A stretch of 64,000 bases of DNA from Sphaerisporangium melleum (lineage in GTDB: Bacteria > Actinomycetota > Actinomycetes > Streptosporangiales > Streptosporangiaceae), in contig NZ_BMNT01000016.1 of the NCBI RefSeq assembly GCF_014646695.1, positions 110,663-174,662 of the forward strand, written 5' to 3'. The notes under the pieces are model-generated. The model was not told the DNA's origin. It did no database searches and was given only the letters and a program-made list of their open reading frames with translations. The position numbers and the translations under genes are program-made. Position 1 is the stretch's first letter. Every line of letters begins with the position of its first letter. This document shows, piece by piece, positions 39,114-47,673 of the stretch.

Positions 39114-40922
39114 TCAGCGGTAGCGGCCGTCCGGATCGAGCGCCCGCAACGACTCGAGCTCTTCGGTGGTGATGGGCTTCTCGATGACCAGGCCAGCCGC
39201 CGGGGCCGTCCAGGCGGTACGCCGCTCCAGCAGGTCGCGGGCCCGTTGGATGGCGCCGGGTTCCTCGCCGGCCGGGTCGTCCTCGGATTCGCCCGGCGGC
39301 AGGAAGGTGGCGAGCCGGAAGCCGTCGCCGGAGGCGTCGCGCCGGAAGCGCCCGAAGTCGCCGACCACTTCCCGCACCCGCCGGCCGGGGCTGGTCCGGT
39401 AGTGGACCCGGGGGACGTAACGGCGCCGGGAGGTGGTGGCGATCACCACGCAGTCGGTGGTGGAGGCGATGTCGTTCGCCCCTCCCGACCCGGTCAGCCA
39501 GCGTCCCTCGGCTGTCAGGCTGGTGTTCAGGGTGCCGGTCTCGTCGATCTCCGCCGCGGCCAGGACGCCGAGTGCCCGCGGGTTGGCCGCGACCATGCCG
39601 CCGAGTATCTCCGGGATGCCCGCCAGCATCTCGCTGCGTCCGGCGTGTGCCAGGCTGAACAGGTACACGTCCCCGTTCTCCGGCTCGAAGCCGTACATGC
39701 CGAGTTCGGCGGCGACCTTGACGGCGTGGCCGCCTCGCCGGAGCAGGTCGGCGGCCAGCCAGGCGGCCAGATGCGAGGCGCCGATCCCGGCGAGCAGGGT
39801 GTCGTAACCGCCGTGCCGCACCTGGTCGGCGACGGCTCGGGCCCCGAGCACGATCAGCCGTTCCAGCCTGCTGGGCGCGGCGTCGCGCGGGTCTTCGGCC
39901 GGTCGACGAGGTGCGGGCGGGGCCGGTGGTGCGCCGGGCCCCTCGGACGCGGGCCGCTCGCGGGCGGCGGCGGGCTTCTCCCCCGCGGCCCGCCGGCCGT
40001 CGTCGCCGTCGTGGCAGGCCAGCGCGGAACGGCGCCCGGCGCCCAGGAGCTCCAGGTAGCCGGCGTGCGAACCCGGCCCGGTCACCCACTCCTGGTACCA
40101 GTCGGCCCCCGCGTGCGGCCCACCGCACGCGGCGACGATGCGCTCCATGAACGCGTAGTCGTCGAAGTAGCCGGTCACGCCGCAGACCCCGGCGGTGCGC
40201 AGCGACTGCGGATGGGCGCCGAAGGGCGCCTCGCACAGGCCCAGTACCCGCGAACCGGGGATGAGGACACGATCGGCGACCGCCCGCAGCTCGCCACGCG
40301 GGACGATCCGCTCGACGGAGGCGATCACTCCGCGCCGGGCGGCGTAGGCGGCCCAGGCGCCCTCACCGAGCGGCGGCACCACGACGATGTTCCCGTCCTC
40401 GTCGGCGCACACGCCGTGCACCAGGGTCACGTCAGGGCGCAGCGGCGTCAGCAGCGTGATCGGCCGCCCCGGCCGGGCCGGGTCGTCCACCTCGTACAGC
40501 TCGCCGCTCTTGCCGCCGGTCAGGTCGGTGCCGGTCAGCGAGGCGGTCGTCGCGTACGGCAGTCCGAGCGCGCCGGCCATCAGGCGCTGGACGTAGGACA
40601 GCAGCGACCACGCCTCGAAGGTGAACGGCCGCCCCTCGGCCAGGTCGCGGTACAGCGGATTGGGCCGGGGGGAGGGATAGGTGTCACCGGCGAATCCCGC
40701 GATGACCTTGTCCGCGACGCCGGACAGGGCGATCGCGTGCGCGGCCGAGTGGACGGCGGTGGTGCTGACCGTGAGGTGCCCGCCGGCGCCGAGGGTTCGG
40801 CACAGCGCGTAGGTGAGCGCGTTCGGCCGCGAGGGGGTGCCGGCCAGATGGACGTGGTCGCCGGGCGAGACGGTACGGCGGACCAGCTCGTCGGGGCCGG
40901 CGGCGATGATGGGGGGCGTCAT
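39114..40922 (-). CDS. Fused two-domain family I CoA-transferase (GctA-GctB-like)
   Basis: The 602 residues join an alpha-like half (about 1-290, with RPDVTLVHGVCADEDGNIVV) and a beta-like half (about 345-602, with VAAELGMYGFEPENGD in the region where the catalytic Glu lies) through a Pro/Ala/Arg-rich linker near 300-340. Family I transferases usually have separate subunits. Relatives include glutaconate CoA-transferase and the IpdAB ring-opening hydrolases of steroid degradation, so a hydrolase role is possible. ATG 40922 overlaps the ketosynthase stop (ATGA); the longer upstream frame is antisense-quality sequence. It may activate an acid starter or move acyl groups between CoA pools for the condensing enzymes. 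Confidence 0.85.
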   Translation of the reverse strand: MTPPIIAAGPDELVRRTVSPGDHVHLAGTPSRPNALTYALCRTLGAGGHLTVSTTAVHSAAHAIALSGVADKVIAGFAGDTYPSPRPNPLYRDLAEGRPFTFEAWSLLSYVQRLMAGALGLPYATTASLTGTDLTGGKSGELYEVDDPARPGRPITLLTPLRPDVTLVHGVCADEDGNIVVVPPLGEGAWAAYAARRGVIASVERIVPRGELRAVADRVLIPGSRVLGLCEAPFGAHPQSLRTAGVCGVTGYFDDYAFMERIVAACGGPHAGADWYQEWVTGPGSHAGYLELLGAGRRSALACHDGDDGRRAAGEKPAAARERPASEGPGAPPAPPAPRRPAEDPRDAAPSRLERLIVLGARAVADQVRHGGYDTLLAGIGASHLAAWLAADLLRRGGHAVKVAAELGMYGFEPENGDVYLFSLAHAGRSEMLAGIPEILGGMVAANPRALGVLAAAEIDETGTLNTSLTAEGRWLTGSGGANDIASTTDCVVIATTSRRRYVPRVHYRTSPGRRVREVVGDFGRFRRDASGDGFRLATFLPPGESEDDPAGEEPGAIQRARDLLERRTAWTAPAAGLVIEKPITTEELESLRALDPDGRYR

Positions 40923-42253
40923 GACACCGCCCCTACCGCGGCGACCGCCGTCTGGCTGCCGAAGGCGAAGGACATGGACACCGCCAGGCCGACGCGGGCC
41001 GCGCGGCTCCCCTCGGCGACGTGATCGTGGTCGCACTCGGGGTCGGGGTCGGTGAGGTTGATGGTCGGGGCGATGGTCTGGTGGTGGGCCATCAGACCGG
41101 TCGCGGCCACGTTCATGATCCCCGCCAGGCCGAAGGTGTGCCCGTAGATGGGCTTGTTGGAGCTCATCGGCGGTAACCGGTCCGCGCTCCTGCCGGGATA
41201 CAGGGCGCGCAGGGCCCGGCTCTCGGCGAGGTCGTTGTACGGCGTGGCGGTGCCGTGGGCGCAGAAGTAGTCCACCTCTTCGGGATCACGGCCGAGATCG
41301 GTCAGCATCGTCTCGATCAGCGAGGCCGTGACCTTGCCGGTCAGGTCCATGGTGGTCGCGTGCGCCGCCTCGTTGAGGGAGGCGACCGAGAGCAGTTCGG
41401 CGTAGGCGCGGGCGCCTCGGGCCGCGGCGAAGGAGGCGCGTTCCAGGACCAGCACCACCGAGCCCTCTCCCAGGGCGAAGCCCTCCCGGTCGGAGTTGTA
41501 GGGCCGGACCGCGCGCGTGGGGTCCTCACGCTCGGTGGAGAGCACCTTTCCGCCCGTCGCGCGGTAGCACGCGGCGACCTCCGGGGTGATCGGGAACTCA
41601 TGCCCGCCGACGAACATGACGTCCGCCGCGCCGGCGCGCAGTTCGCGCAGCGCCACGCCGAGCGCCTGGTGACCGCCGACGCAGGCGTTGCTGAGCGTGG
41701 TGACCAGTCCCTGGGCGTCCAGATGGATGGCGGAGAGGCTGGCCGGGCAACCGGCCAGGCCCCGGAACATGGCGCCCATGTCCCCGAAGGGCGCCGGGCT
41801 CGCTCCGGTCAGCGCGTCCCGCCACCAGGAGAGCGGCCCGCGGGAGGAGGACATGACGATGCCCACCCGGCGCGGGTCGGCGTCCCCGGGTGCCAGGCCG
41901 GCGTCGCGCCGGGCGTCGGCCGCGGCCGACATCGCGATGAGGATCTCCCGCGAGTACTTGGCGGCGTGGCGCTCGGGCAGATCCGGCAGGTGGCGACGGT
42001 GGTCGAAGCCGGATATCTCGGCGGCGACGTGTACCGGAATCCCCGTCGCCTGCGGATCGAATCGGGTGAGCGGCCCTATCTGGGACCGGCCGCGCGAGAT
42101 GTTCTCCCAGAAATCCCGCACGGACCCGGTGCCGGGAAGCACAACGCCGATTCCGGTGATCAGAACCCGTTCCGAATGGGACGACCGGGAATCCGCGTCA
42201 CCATCGCGCATGAATTCGTCACTGACCATGGAAAGGATGCTATAGATATTCAT
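40919..42253 (-). CDS. Stand-alone beta-ketoacyl synthase (FabF/KAS II type)
   Basis: This 444-residue ketosynthase has Cys191 in SNACVGG, the His of HGTATPYND near 330 and a second His in NKPIYGHTFGLAG. The final loop reads AFGSQTAV instead of the usual GFGGxNA, a change close to the active-site entrance. No chain-length-factor partner is next to it, so it is not a classical type II aromatic pair. ATG 42253 gives MNIYSIL and is chosen as the first start beyond non-coding sequence; a second ATG lies at 42226. It is first of seven leftward genes running to 33648. The promoter should lie between 42254 and the hairpin at 42396. Confidence 0.9.
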   Translation of the reverse strand: MNIYSILSMVSDEFMRDGDADSRSSHSERVLITGIGVVLPGTGSVRDFWENISRGRSQIGPLTRFDPQATGIPVHVAAEISGFDHRRHLPDLPERHAAKYSREILIAMSAAADARRDAGLAPGDADPRRVGIVMSSSRGPLSWWRDALTGASPAPFGDMGAMFRGLAGCPASLSAIHLDAQGLVTTLSNACVGGHQALGVALRELRAGAADVMFVGGHEFPITPEVAACYRATGGKVLSTEREDPTRAVRPYNSDREGFALGEGSVVLVLERASFAAARGARAYAELLSVASLNEAAHATTMDLTGKVTASLIETMLTDLGRDPEEVDYFCAHGTATPYNDLAESRALRALYPGRSADRLPPMSSNKPIYGHTFGLAGIMNVAATGLMAHHQTIAPTINLTDPDPECDHDHVAEGSRAARVGLAVSMSFAFGSQTAVAAVGAVS

Positions 42254-42395
42254 CCGGCATTTCCCAGGACCCTCGGTACCGTTTTTCGCAGGCGCTCGGG
42301 CACCAGGGCCGTCGACCTCTGCGGCGCACCGATCGCAACGCCGGCTCGTGCGCCGGTGGACGGAAGGGCCGTCCCGACCGGCGGAAACGCAGAAG

Positions 42396-42433
42396 AGGCG
42401 GGTGACGCCGGGATGTGCCGGCGTCACCCGCCT
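42396..42433. terminator. Strong hairpin terminator between two leftward operons
   Basis: A perfect 16-bp stem (42396-42411 with 42418-42433) and a 6-nt loop lie 13 bp beyond the stop of the FAD oxidase gene. It separates the SDR/MFS/oxidase operon from the ketosynthase-led operon. Confidence 0.9.
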
Positions 42434-42446
42434 GGTCGACCGGGTG

Positions 42447-43988
42447 CTAGGGGAGCCTTACCGAAAGCGCGTGCCGGAAGACATCGCCGGGATCCCAGCA
42501 CGCCTTCGCACGCTGTAATCGCTCGTACCCGTCCTTGAAATACAATGTGTGCCACGGAATTCCGGAGGTGTTCACCGAAGGATCCGCCAGATCGGTGTCC
42601 GGATAGTTGATGTACGACCCGTCGGTCGCCGTCCCGGGGGCGGGCACGCCACCGGTGGCGGCGTACAACTCGGCGTAGAACCGGCGGATCCTTTCCACAT
42701 GCCGCTCGTCGTCTCCCGAGTGCACCCAGTAGGTGCCCAGATAACTTTTCAGGATGGAGTCGCGTTGCGGCGCGGCGGTCGCCGAGGGATGGACGGAGTT
42801 GATCTGCCCTCCGTAGGAGAAGAGCAGAAGCACCGTGTGCCCGTCGTAGCCGGGATCGGACAGGAAGCGGTACGCCGTCGCCGCCTGCTCGCCGGAGTAC
42901 GGCTCCCTCAGGTAAGCGCCTTTGCTCTTGGACCGGGTGTGGATGCCGCGGTTCTCCACGTCACGGAGCGCGGAGTCCAGCCAGGGCATCGTGGTGTACT
43001 GGACCGACCAGGGAACGCCGACACCGTCGTTCACCGCGGCGATGTAGTCCTCCAGGAGCTTCGCCGAACCCGGGTCGCTCCCGTCCATCTGCGCGTTGAG
43101 CGTCACCTGACCCACCATCAGCTGGTTGAGGTACAGGCCGCTGTACAGGCTGTCGTACGGCCCCGGTCCCTCGGCGCCGTCCTGCTGGTGCCACTCGCCG
43201 TGATTGCGCACGATCTTGGTGAACGCCGCCTCGGTCATCGTCTCCCAGGGCCAGTTGACCGACGCCAGGATGGTCGTCCGCGGCGGCCTGGGCAGGATTG
43301 TGGCCGGCCCGTCGCCGGCATCGGCGCCGGGCGAGCGGAACCAGTACCGCGTGACGACGCCGAAGTTGCCGCCGCCGGCGCCGGTGCAGGCCCACCACAG
43401 GTCCCGGTTGGGATCGGCGGGCTCCCTGGTCGCCACCAGGGTGCTCGCCCGGCCGGACCGGTCCACCGCCACCATCTCGACTCCGTACAGATGGTCGACG
43501 ATCAGGCCGTGGCGGCGGCACATCGCGCCGAAGCCGCCACCTTGCACGTATCCGCCGAGTCCCACACCGGGACAGGTGCCTCCGGGGATGGCGACGCCCC
43601 AGCTCAGATACAGAGCGGGATAGACCTGGCCCAGCAGTGCCCCCGCACCGATCGAGAAGGCCCGGTGCCGCGGGTCGAACGCGACGGAGTTCATCCGGGA
43701 CATGTCGATGAGCGTGCGCACCTCCGGGTTGTCCACCAGGTTCTCCAGGCCGTGCCCGCCGCCGCGCACGGCGATCCGCGAGCCGTCGTCGACGGCCTCC
43801 TGGACCACCTGGCGGACCTGTTCGGCGGAGTGGACCAGGCGCACGGTGCCCGGCGTGGCGGCGAAGCGTGTGTTGCGCCCACGTCGCACGAGGTGCGCGT
43901 AGCGAGGGTCGTCGGGGCGCACGGTCACCGCGGCCGGCGGCCCGGCGGCGGTGTCCAGGCTCTCGTGGCCCAGGGCAGGGGACGACAT
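42447..43988 (-). CDS. Berberine-bridge-type FAD-linked oxidase with bicovalent flavin
   Basis: This 513-residue oxidoreductase has an N-terminal FAD-binding type 4 domain with RGGGHGLEN (His for 8-alpha attachment, near residue 78) and GTCPGVGLGG (Cys for 6-S attachment, near 138). The C-terminal BBE segment ends in NYPDTDL and WDPGDVFRH. Enzymes of this type oxidise alcohols, sugars or late biosynthetic intermediates with O2. Length and motifs are complete, and there is no clear secretion signal. It starts next to the MFS stop and is last in a three-gene operon, so a tailoring role followed by export is plausible. Confidence 0.92.
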   Translation of the reverse strand: MSSPALGHESLDTAAGPPAAVTVRPDDPRYAHLVRRGRNTRFAATPGTVRLVHSAEQVRQVVQEAVDDGSRIAVRGGGHGLENLVDNPEVRTLIDMSRMNSVAFDPRHRAFSIGAGALLGQVYPALYLSWGVAIPGGTCPGVGLGGYVQGGGFGAMCRRHGLIVDHLYGVEMVAVDRSGRASTLVATREPADPNRDLWWACTGAGGGNFGVVTRYWFRSPGADAGDGPATILPRPPRTTILASVNWPWETMTEAAFTKIVRNHGEWHQQDGAEGPGPYDSLYSGLYLNQLMVGQVTLNAQMDGSDPGSAKLLEDYIAAVNDGVGVPWSVQYTTMPWLDSALRDVENRGIHTRSKSKGAYLREPYSGEQAATAYRFLSDPGYDGHTVLLLFSYGGQINSVHPSATAAPQRDSILKSYLGTYWVHSGDDERHVERIRRFYAELYAATGGVPAPGTATDGSYINYPDTDLADPSVNTSGIPWHTLYFKDGYERLQRAKACWDPGDVFRHALSVRLP

Positions 43989-43989
43989 G

Positions 43990-45267
43990 TCAGTGCTTCC
44001 CTTCAGGGGTCGTCGGGGAGTCGCGCCGCCTGCGGAGGACCCGGTGGCCGAGGAGAAGGAGCAACGCGAGCCCGGCCACGCCGACTCCCAGTGGGGCCAC
44101 CGTCGACCAGCCGCCGTACGGCCATGCGGCGCCCGCCGCCGCCGAGCCGAGGGAGCCTCCCAGGAAGTACGCGGTCATGTAGACGGTGTTGACGCGGCTC
44201 CGGGTGCCACCGTCGGCATCGGCGAAGATGGTCGCCTGGTTGGTGATGTGCGCCGCCTGCACGGAGAAGTCGACGAGCAGGACGGCGCCCGACAGGACCG
44301 CGATCGACGCGCCGTGCGCCGACGCCACCGCGAAACTGAGGAGGATCGCCGTGAAGGCGGTCGCGGTCACCATCGTCTGGCGGCCGCCGTCCGCAAGGCG
44401 GCCGGCCAGTGAGGCGCCGAGCGCGCCGGCGGCGCCCAGCAGGCCCATCAGCCCGATCGCGGCGGGGCCGAATTCATAGGGGGGCTGGCCGAGCCGTAAC
44501 GGCAGGGCCGTCCACAGGATGCTGAAGGCCGCCATGCCGCAGGCTCCGTACAGCGTCCGCTCCACGAGCACGGGGCTGTGCCGGACCAGGGCCGCCAGGG
44601 AGGCCAGCAGGCGCAGGTAGGCCCGCGGGGAGATCGGCCCGGCCGACGCCGTCGGCACGAGCACCCGGCGTACGGCGAGGCCGACGGCCAGCATCAGGCC
44701 GGCCGCCGACCAGAACACCGCGCGCCAGCCGGCCACGTCGGCGAGTAACCCGGCGAAGGTCCGGCATAACAGGGCGCCGAGGATCAGCCCTGTCATGACC
44801 GTCCCGACGACTCGCCCGCGCTGCTCGGGGAGCGCCATGTTCGCCGCCTGCGGCAGGATCACCATGGCCGACACCGTCACCAGCCCCAGCAGGAAGCACA
44901 GGCACAGCAGGACGGCGCCGGAAGCGAACGGGATCACGGCGAGCACCGCCGTGGTGGACGCCATCAGCACCGAGAGCAGGCGCCTGCGGTCGGTGGCGTC
45001 ACCGAGCGGCACCAGCGCGACCAGCCCCACCGCGTAGCCCAGCTGGGTGCACGAGACCGCCCGGGTGAGGGTGTCGGGAGTGGTCCGCAGTGCGGCCGCC
45101 ATCTCCTGCATGATCGGCTGTATGTAGTAGAGATTCGCCACGCACAGGCCGCAGGCGACCGCCAGGACGAGGATCGTCGAGCGCGGCAGCGCGGTGCCCT
45201 CCGGCCCGGAGGGCCGCGTGGCCGGCGCTTCGACGCCGGCCACGCTGTTTCGTTCTCTGGGCGTCAC
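43990..45267 (-). CDS. MFS transporter (YnfM/DHA1-like)
   Basis: This 425-residue transporter has 12 hydrophobic helices, an early NLYYIQPIMQEMAAALR segment and the intracellular loop LGDATDRRRLLSVL typical of drug:proton antiporters. GTG 45267 overlaps the stop of the upstream SDR gene; the longer frame upstream is not protein-like. It ends one base before the FAD oxidase start. It probably exports the cluster product or confers resistance to it. Confidence 0.9.
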   Translation of the reverse strand: MTPRERNSVAGVEAPATRPSGPEGTALPRSTILVLAVACGLCVANLYYIQPIMQEMAAALRTTPDTLTRAVSCTQLGYAVGLVALVPLGDATDRRRLLSVLMASTTAVLAVIPFASGAVLLCLCFLLGLVTVSAMVILPQAANMALPEQRGRVVGTVMTGLILGALLCRTFAGLLADVAGWRAVFWSAAGLMLAVGLAVRRVLVPTASAGPISPRAYLRLLASLAALVRHSPVLVERTLYGACGMAAFSILWTALPLRLGQPPYEFGPAAIGLMGLLGAAGALGASLAGRLADGGRQTMVTATAFTAILLSFAVASAHGASIAVLSGAVLLVDFSVQAAHITNQATIFADADGGTRSRVNTVYMTAYFLGGSLGSAAAGAAWPYGGWSTVAPLGVGVAGLALLLLLGHRVLRRRRDSPTTPEGKH

Positions 45268-45983
45268 AGCACCGCGCCGCCGTCGACGTGCAGGAGCGCG
45301 CCGGTGACGAAGGTGTTCTCCATGGAGTGCAGCACCGTGGTGGCGACGTCGTCGGGCCGGCCGATCCGCCCGACCGGCGAGGACTTCGCCGTCTGCTCGA
45401 ACAGGGCGGCGCGCGCGTCCTCGGGGATCGGCTCCCACAGCGGCGTGTCGATCAGACCGGCCACGACGACGTTCACCCGGATGGGAGCGAGTTCGACGGC
45501 GAGCGACCGTCCGAGCCCGCCGATCGCGGTGTTGGCGGCGGCCGTGATGCACATGTCGGGGTACGGCTTGTAGCCGGCGGCGCCCGCGAGCAGGGTGATC
45601 GAACCCCCCTCGGAGATCTTCCGCCCGGCGTGCCGCACGCACAGCATCTGTCCCACGATCTTGGTGTCGATGCAGCGCCGCACGTCGTCCGCCGCCATCT
45701 CGTAGACCGAGCCCGTGGCCATGTCGCCGGGGCACACCACGAGGTGGTCCAGGGCGCCCACGGTGCCGAAGAACGCCCTGACGCTCTCCTCGTCGGTCAC
45801 GTCGATCACGCCGGTGGTGACACCGTCGATCTCCTTGGCCGTCTGCGCGAGCTTCTCCTCCGACCGGGAGGCGACGACGACCTTGGCCCCGGCCGACGCA
45901 GCCTGCCGGGCCACGGCCTTGCCGATGCCGGAGCTACCGCCCACCACGACGATGAGGGCTCCCGACAGGCTCTTCTCAGCCAT
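45264..45983 (-). CDS. SDR-fold protein lacking the catalytic Tyr/Lys
   Basis: This 239-residue protein keeps the cofactor-binding start (VVVGGSSGIGKAVA) and the overall classical SDR length. The active-site stretch reads MCITAAANTAIGG where the family has YxxxK, so Tyr aligns with Thr and Lys with Asn, and the usual Ser position reads Ala (LLAGAAG). It may bind a nucleotide without classical hydride chemistry, or use a different mechanism. ATG 45983 follows AGGAGA by 7 nt. It is first in the leftward SDR/MFS/FAD-oxidase operon, divergent from the lactonase gene. Confidence 0.85.
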   Translation of the reverse strand: MAEKSLSGALIVVVGGSSGIGKAVARQAASAGAKVVVASRSEEKLAQTAKEIDGVTTGVIDVTDEESVRAFFGTVGALDHLVVCPGDMATGSVYEMAADDVRRCIDTKIVGQMLCVRHAGRKISEGGSITLLAGAAGYKPYPDMCITAAANTAIGGLGRSLAVELAPIRVNVVVAGLIDTPLWEPIPEDARAALFEQTAKSSPVGRIGRPDDVATTVLHSMENTFVTGALLHVDGGAVL

Positions 45984-46257
45984 TTTCTGTTCTCCTGGGT
46001 GGCATTGAACGGATGGTTCGCTGGGATGAGTCGCGGACCCGGAGCGGGCCCACCGGCTCGGCAACGACGGTGCCACCACTGGAAGCCGATAAGCAGGTGG
46101 CTTCTTGTCCTAGTTGGCCGAGTACCAGGCTGGGACGCCGGGGCGTCGCCTGTCAGGTGCAATGACCACCACCTTCACGGCTCGACTCATCGCCTCAGCT
46201 GCCGGAATCATCGGTTCGGCAGGTGATGGACAGGCTGCGACCATGAAGGCGGTCAAC

Positions 46258-47310
46258 ATGAGCACGGTTACCCCGGCACCGCTCGAGCACGTACCCACCG
46301 TGCGCGGGCCGGTGTCCGCAGACGACCTCGGGCTCACCCTCGCCCATGAGCATCTCTTCGTCCTCAGCGCGGAATTCCAGTCCAACTACCCGGACCTGTG
46401 GGACCCGGAGGAGGGCGTTCGTGCCGCCGTGGCGCAGCTCGGGCGCGCCTACGAGGCCGGAGTACGGACGATCATCGACATGACCGTGCTCGGCCAGGGG
46501 CGTGACCTCTCGCTGGTCAAGCGGGTGGCCGAGCGGACGGAGGTGAACATCGTCATCGCGACCGGCGTCTACAGTGTCGACGGGCTCCCGCTGTTCGCCC
46601 GGTTCCGCGGCCCCGACGGCATCGCCGTCTCGGAGGAACCTCTGATCGACCTGCTGCTTCGCGATGTGACCGAGGGCGTCGGCGGAAGCGGGATACGGGC
46701 GGGCGTGGTGAAGTTCGCCTGCGAGCGCGTCCCTCCGGACGCCAGTGCGCACCGGATGGCCGCCGCCGTGGCGGAGGTGCACCGGCGCACCGGAGTCCCG
46801 GTGCTCGTCCACTCCGACCCGTTCGACGAGAGCGGCGGCAACGGCATCGATCTGGTGCGGATCCTGGAAAGGGAGGGGGTGGCCCCGAACCATGTCGTCG
46901 TCGGCCACGCCGGCGACTCCGCCAGCCTGCGCTACCTGCGCGAACTCGCCGACACCGGCTGCATGCTCGGTTACGACCGCTACGGCATGGAGCGGCTGGC
47001 CCCCGACGAGCAGCGCAATGCCACGCTGGCCGCGCTGGTCCGGGCAGGTCATACCCGGCAGATCCTTCTCTCGCAGGACCACGCGGTGCACATCGACTAC
47101 TTCACCGTCGAGCAGCGGCGGCACCTGTTCCCCCAGTGGAGCTACACCCACCTGCTGGAACGGGCGCTGCCGCGGCTGCGCGCGGAGCAGGACATCGACG
47201 AGTCGGCGATCGACATCATGCTGGTGGACAACCCCAGGCGGCTGCTCACCCGGCAGGGTGCCCCCGCGCCGGCCCGGACCGGGGAGATGGCCGATGTCCG
47301 GCGCGCCTGA
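46258..47310 (+). CDS. Phosphotriesterase-family metal hydrolase, probable lactonase
   Basis: This 350-residue amidohydrolase has the full binuclear centre: His30 and His32 (AHEHLF), the carboxylatable Lys152 (VVKFACE), His185 (LVHSDP), His217 (VVGHAGD) and Asp274 (LLSQDH). The GYDRYG segment and opening TVRGPVS resemble phosphotriesterase-like lactonases rather than true organophosphatases. ATG 46258 has AAGG 8 nt upstream; another ATG lies at 46243. Lactonases of this family hydrolyse acyl-homoserine lactones and gamma/delta-lactones. Beside an AfsA-type cluster, turnover of a gamma-lactone is an attractive inference. The gene overlaps the cupin gene by 17 bp. Confidence 0.88.
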   Translation: MSTVTPAPLEHVPTVRGPVSADDLGLTLAHEHLFVLSAEFQSNYPDLWDPEEGVRAAVAQLGRAYEAGVRTIIDMTVLGQGRDLSLVKRVAERTEVNIVIATGVYSVDGLPLFARFRGPDGIAVSEEPLIDLLLRDVTEGVGGSGIRAGVVKFACERVPPDASAHRMAAAVAEVHRRTGVPVLVHSDPFDESGGNGIDLVRILEREGVAPNHVVVGHAGDSASLRYLRELADTGCMLGYDRYGMERLAPDEQRNATLAALVRAGHTRQILLSQDHAVHIDYFTVEQRRHLFPQWSYTHLLERALPRLRAEQDIDESAIDIMLVDNPRRLLTRQGAPAPARTGEMADVRRA

Positions 47311-47659
47311 CCCGCGGCGATCACGGGCCGAGGCGCCCGGGCACGCCGAGCCGTGGGACGAACTGGGCACAGAGCTCGTCCTCGACGAGGAGCGCGTCAA
47401 GTGCTGGATCGAGACCGTGCCGCCCGGCGAGCGTCGCCCGGCGCACACACATCGGCATCCGTGGGTGACGATCGTGCTGTCGGGCGCCTTCTGCGAGTCG
47501 CTCACCGAGCACGGGGAACTGATCAAGAAGGCTTCGCTGGAGACGGGACGGGTGATCTTCAACCGAGGTGACGACCTGCCCATGCGGCACTACGTCCGCA
47601 ACATCTCGGACCGAACACTGACCATGGTCGCCATCGAACTGCGCGACGGAAAAGACTGA
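47294..47659 (+). CDS. Small cupin-domain protein
   Basis: This 121-residue single-domain cupin has its first motif in PAHTHRHPWVTIVLSG, with His residues placed to bind metal, and a degenerate second motif around LPMRHYVRNISD. Its start lies inside the end of the lactonase gene, so the two are translationally coupled. Small cupins act as metal-dependent isomerases or dioxygenases or as binding proteins. No substrate can be assigned. Confidence 0.8.
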   Translation: MSGAPDPRRSRAEAPGHAEPWDELGTELVLDEERVKCWIETVPPGERRPAHTHRHPWVTIVLSGAFCESLTEHGELIKKASLETGRVIFNRGDDLPMRHYVRNISDRTLTMVAIELRDGKD

Positions 47660-47673
47660 AAGGACCAAGCATC

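Noticed and set aside
46121..46132. 12-mer AGTACCAGGCTG shared with 55959-55970, both upstream of rightward genes
   Set aside because: Shared 12-mers are expected many times by chance in 64 kb, the flanking sequence does not align, and no palindrome is present.
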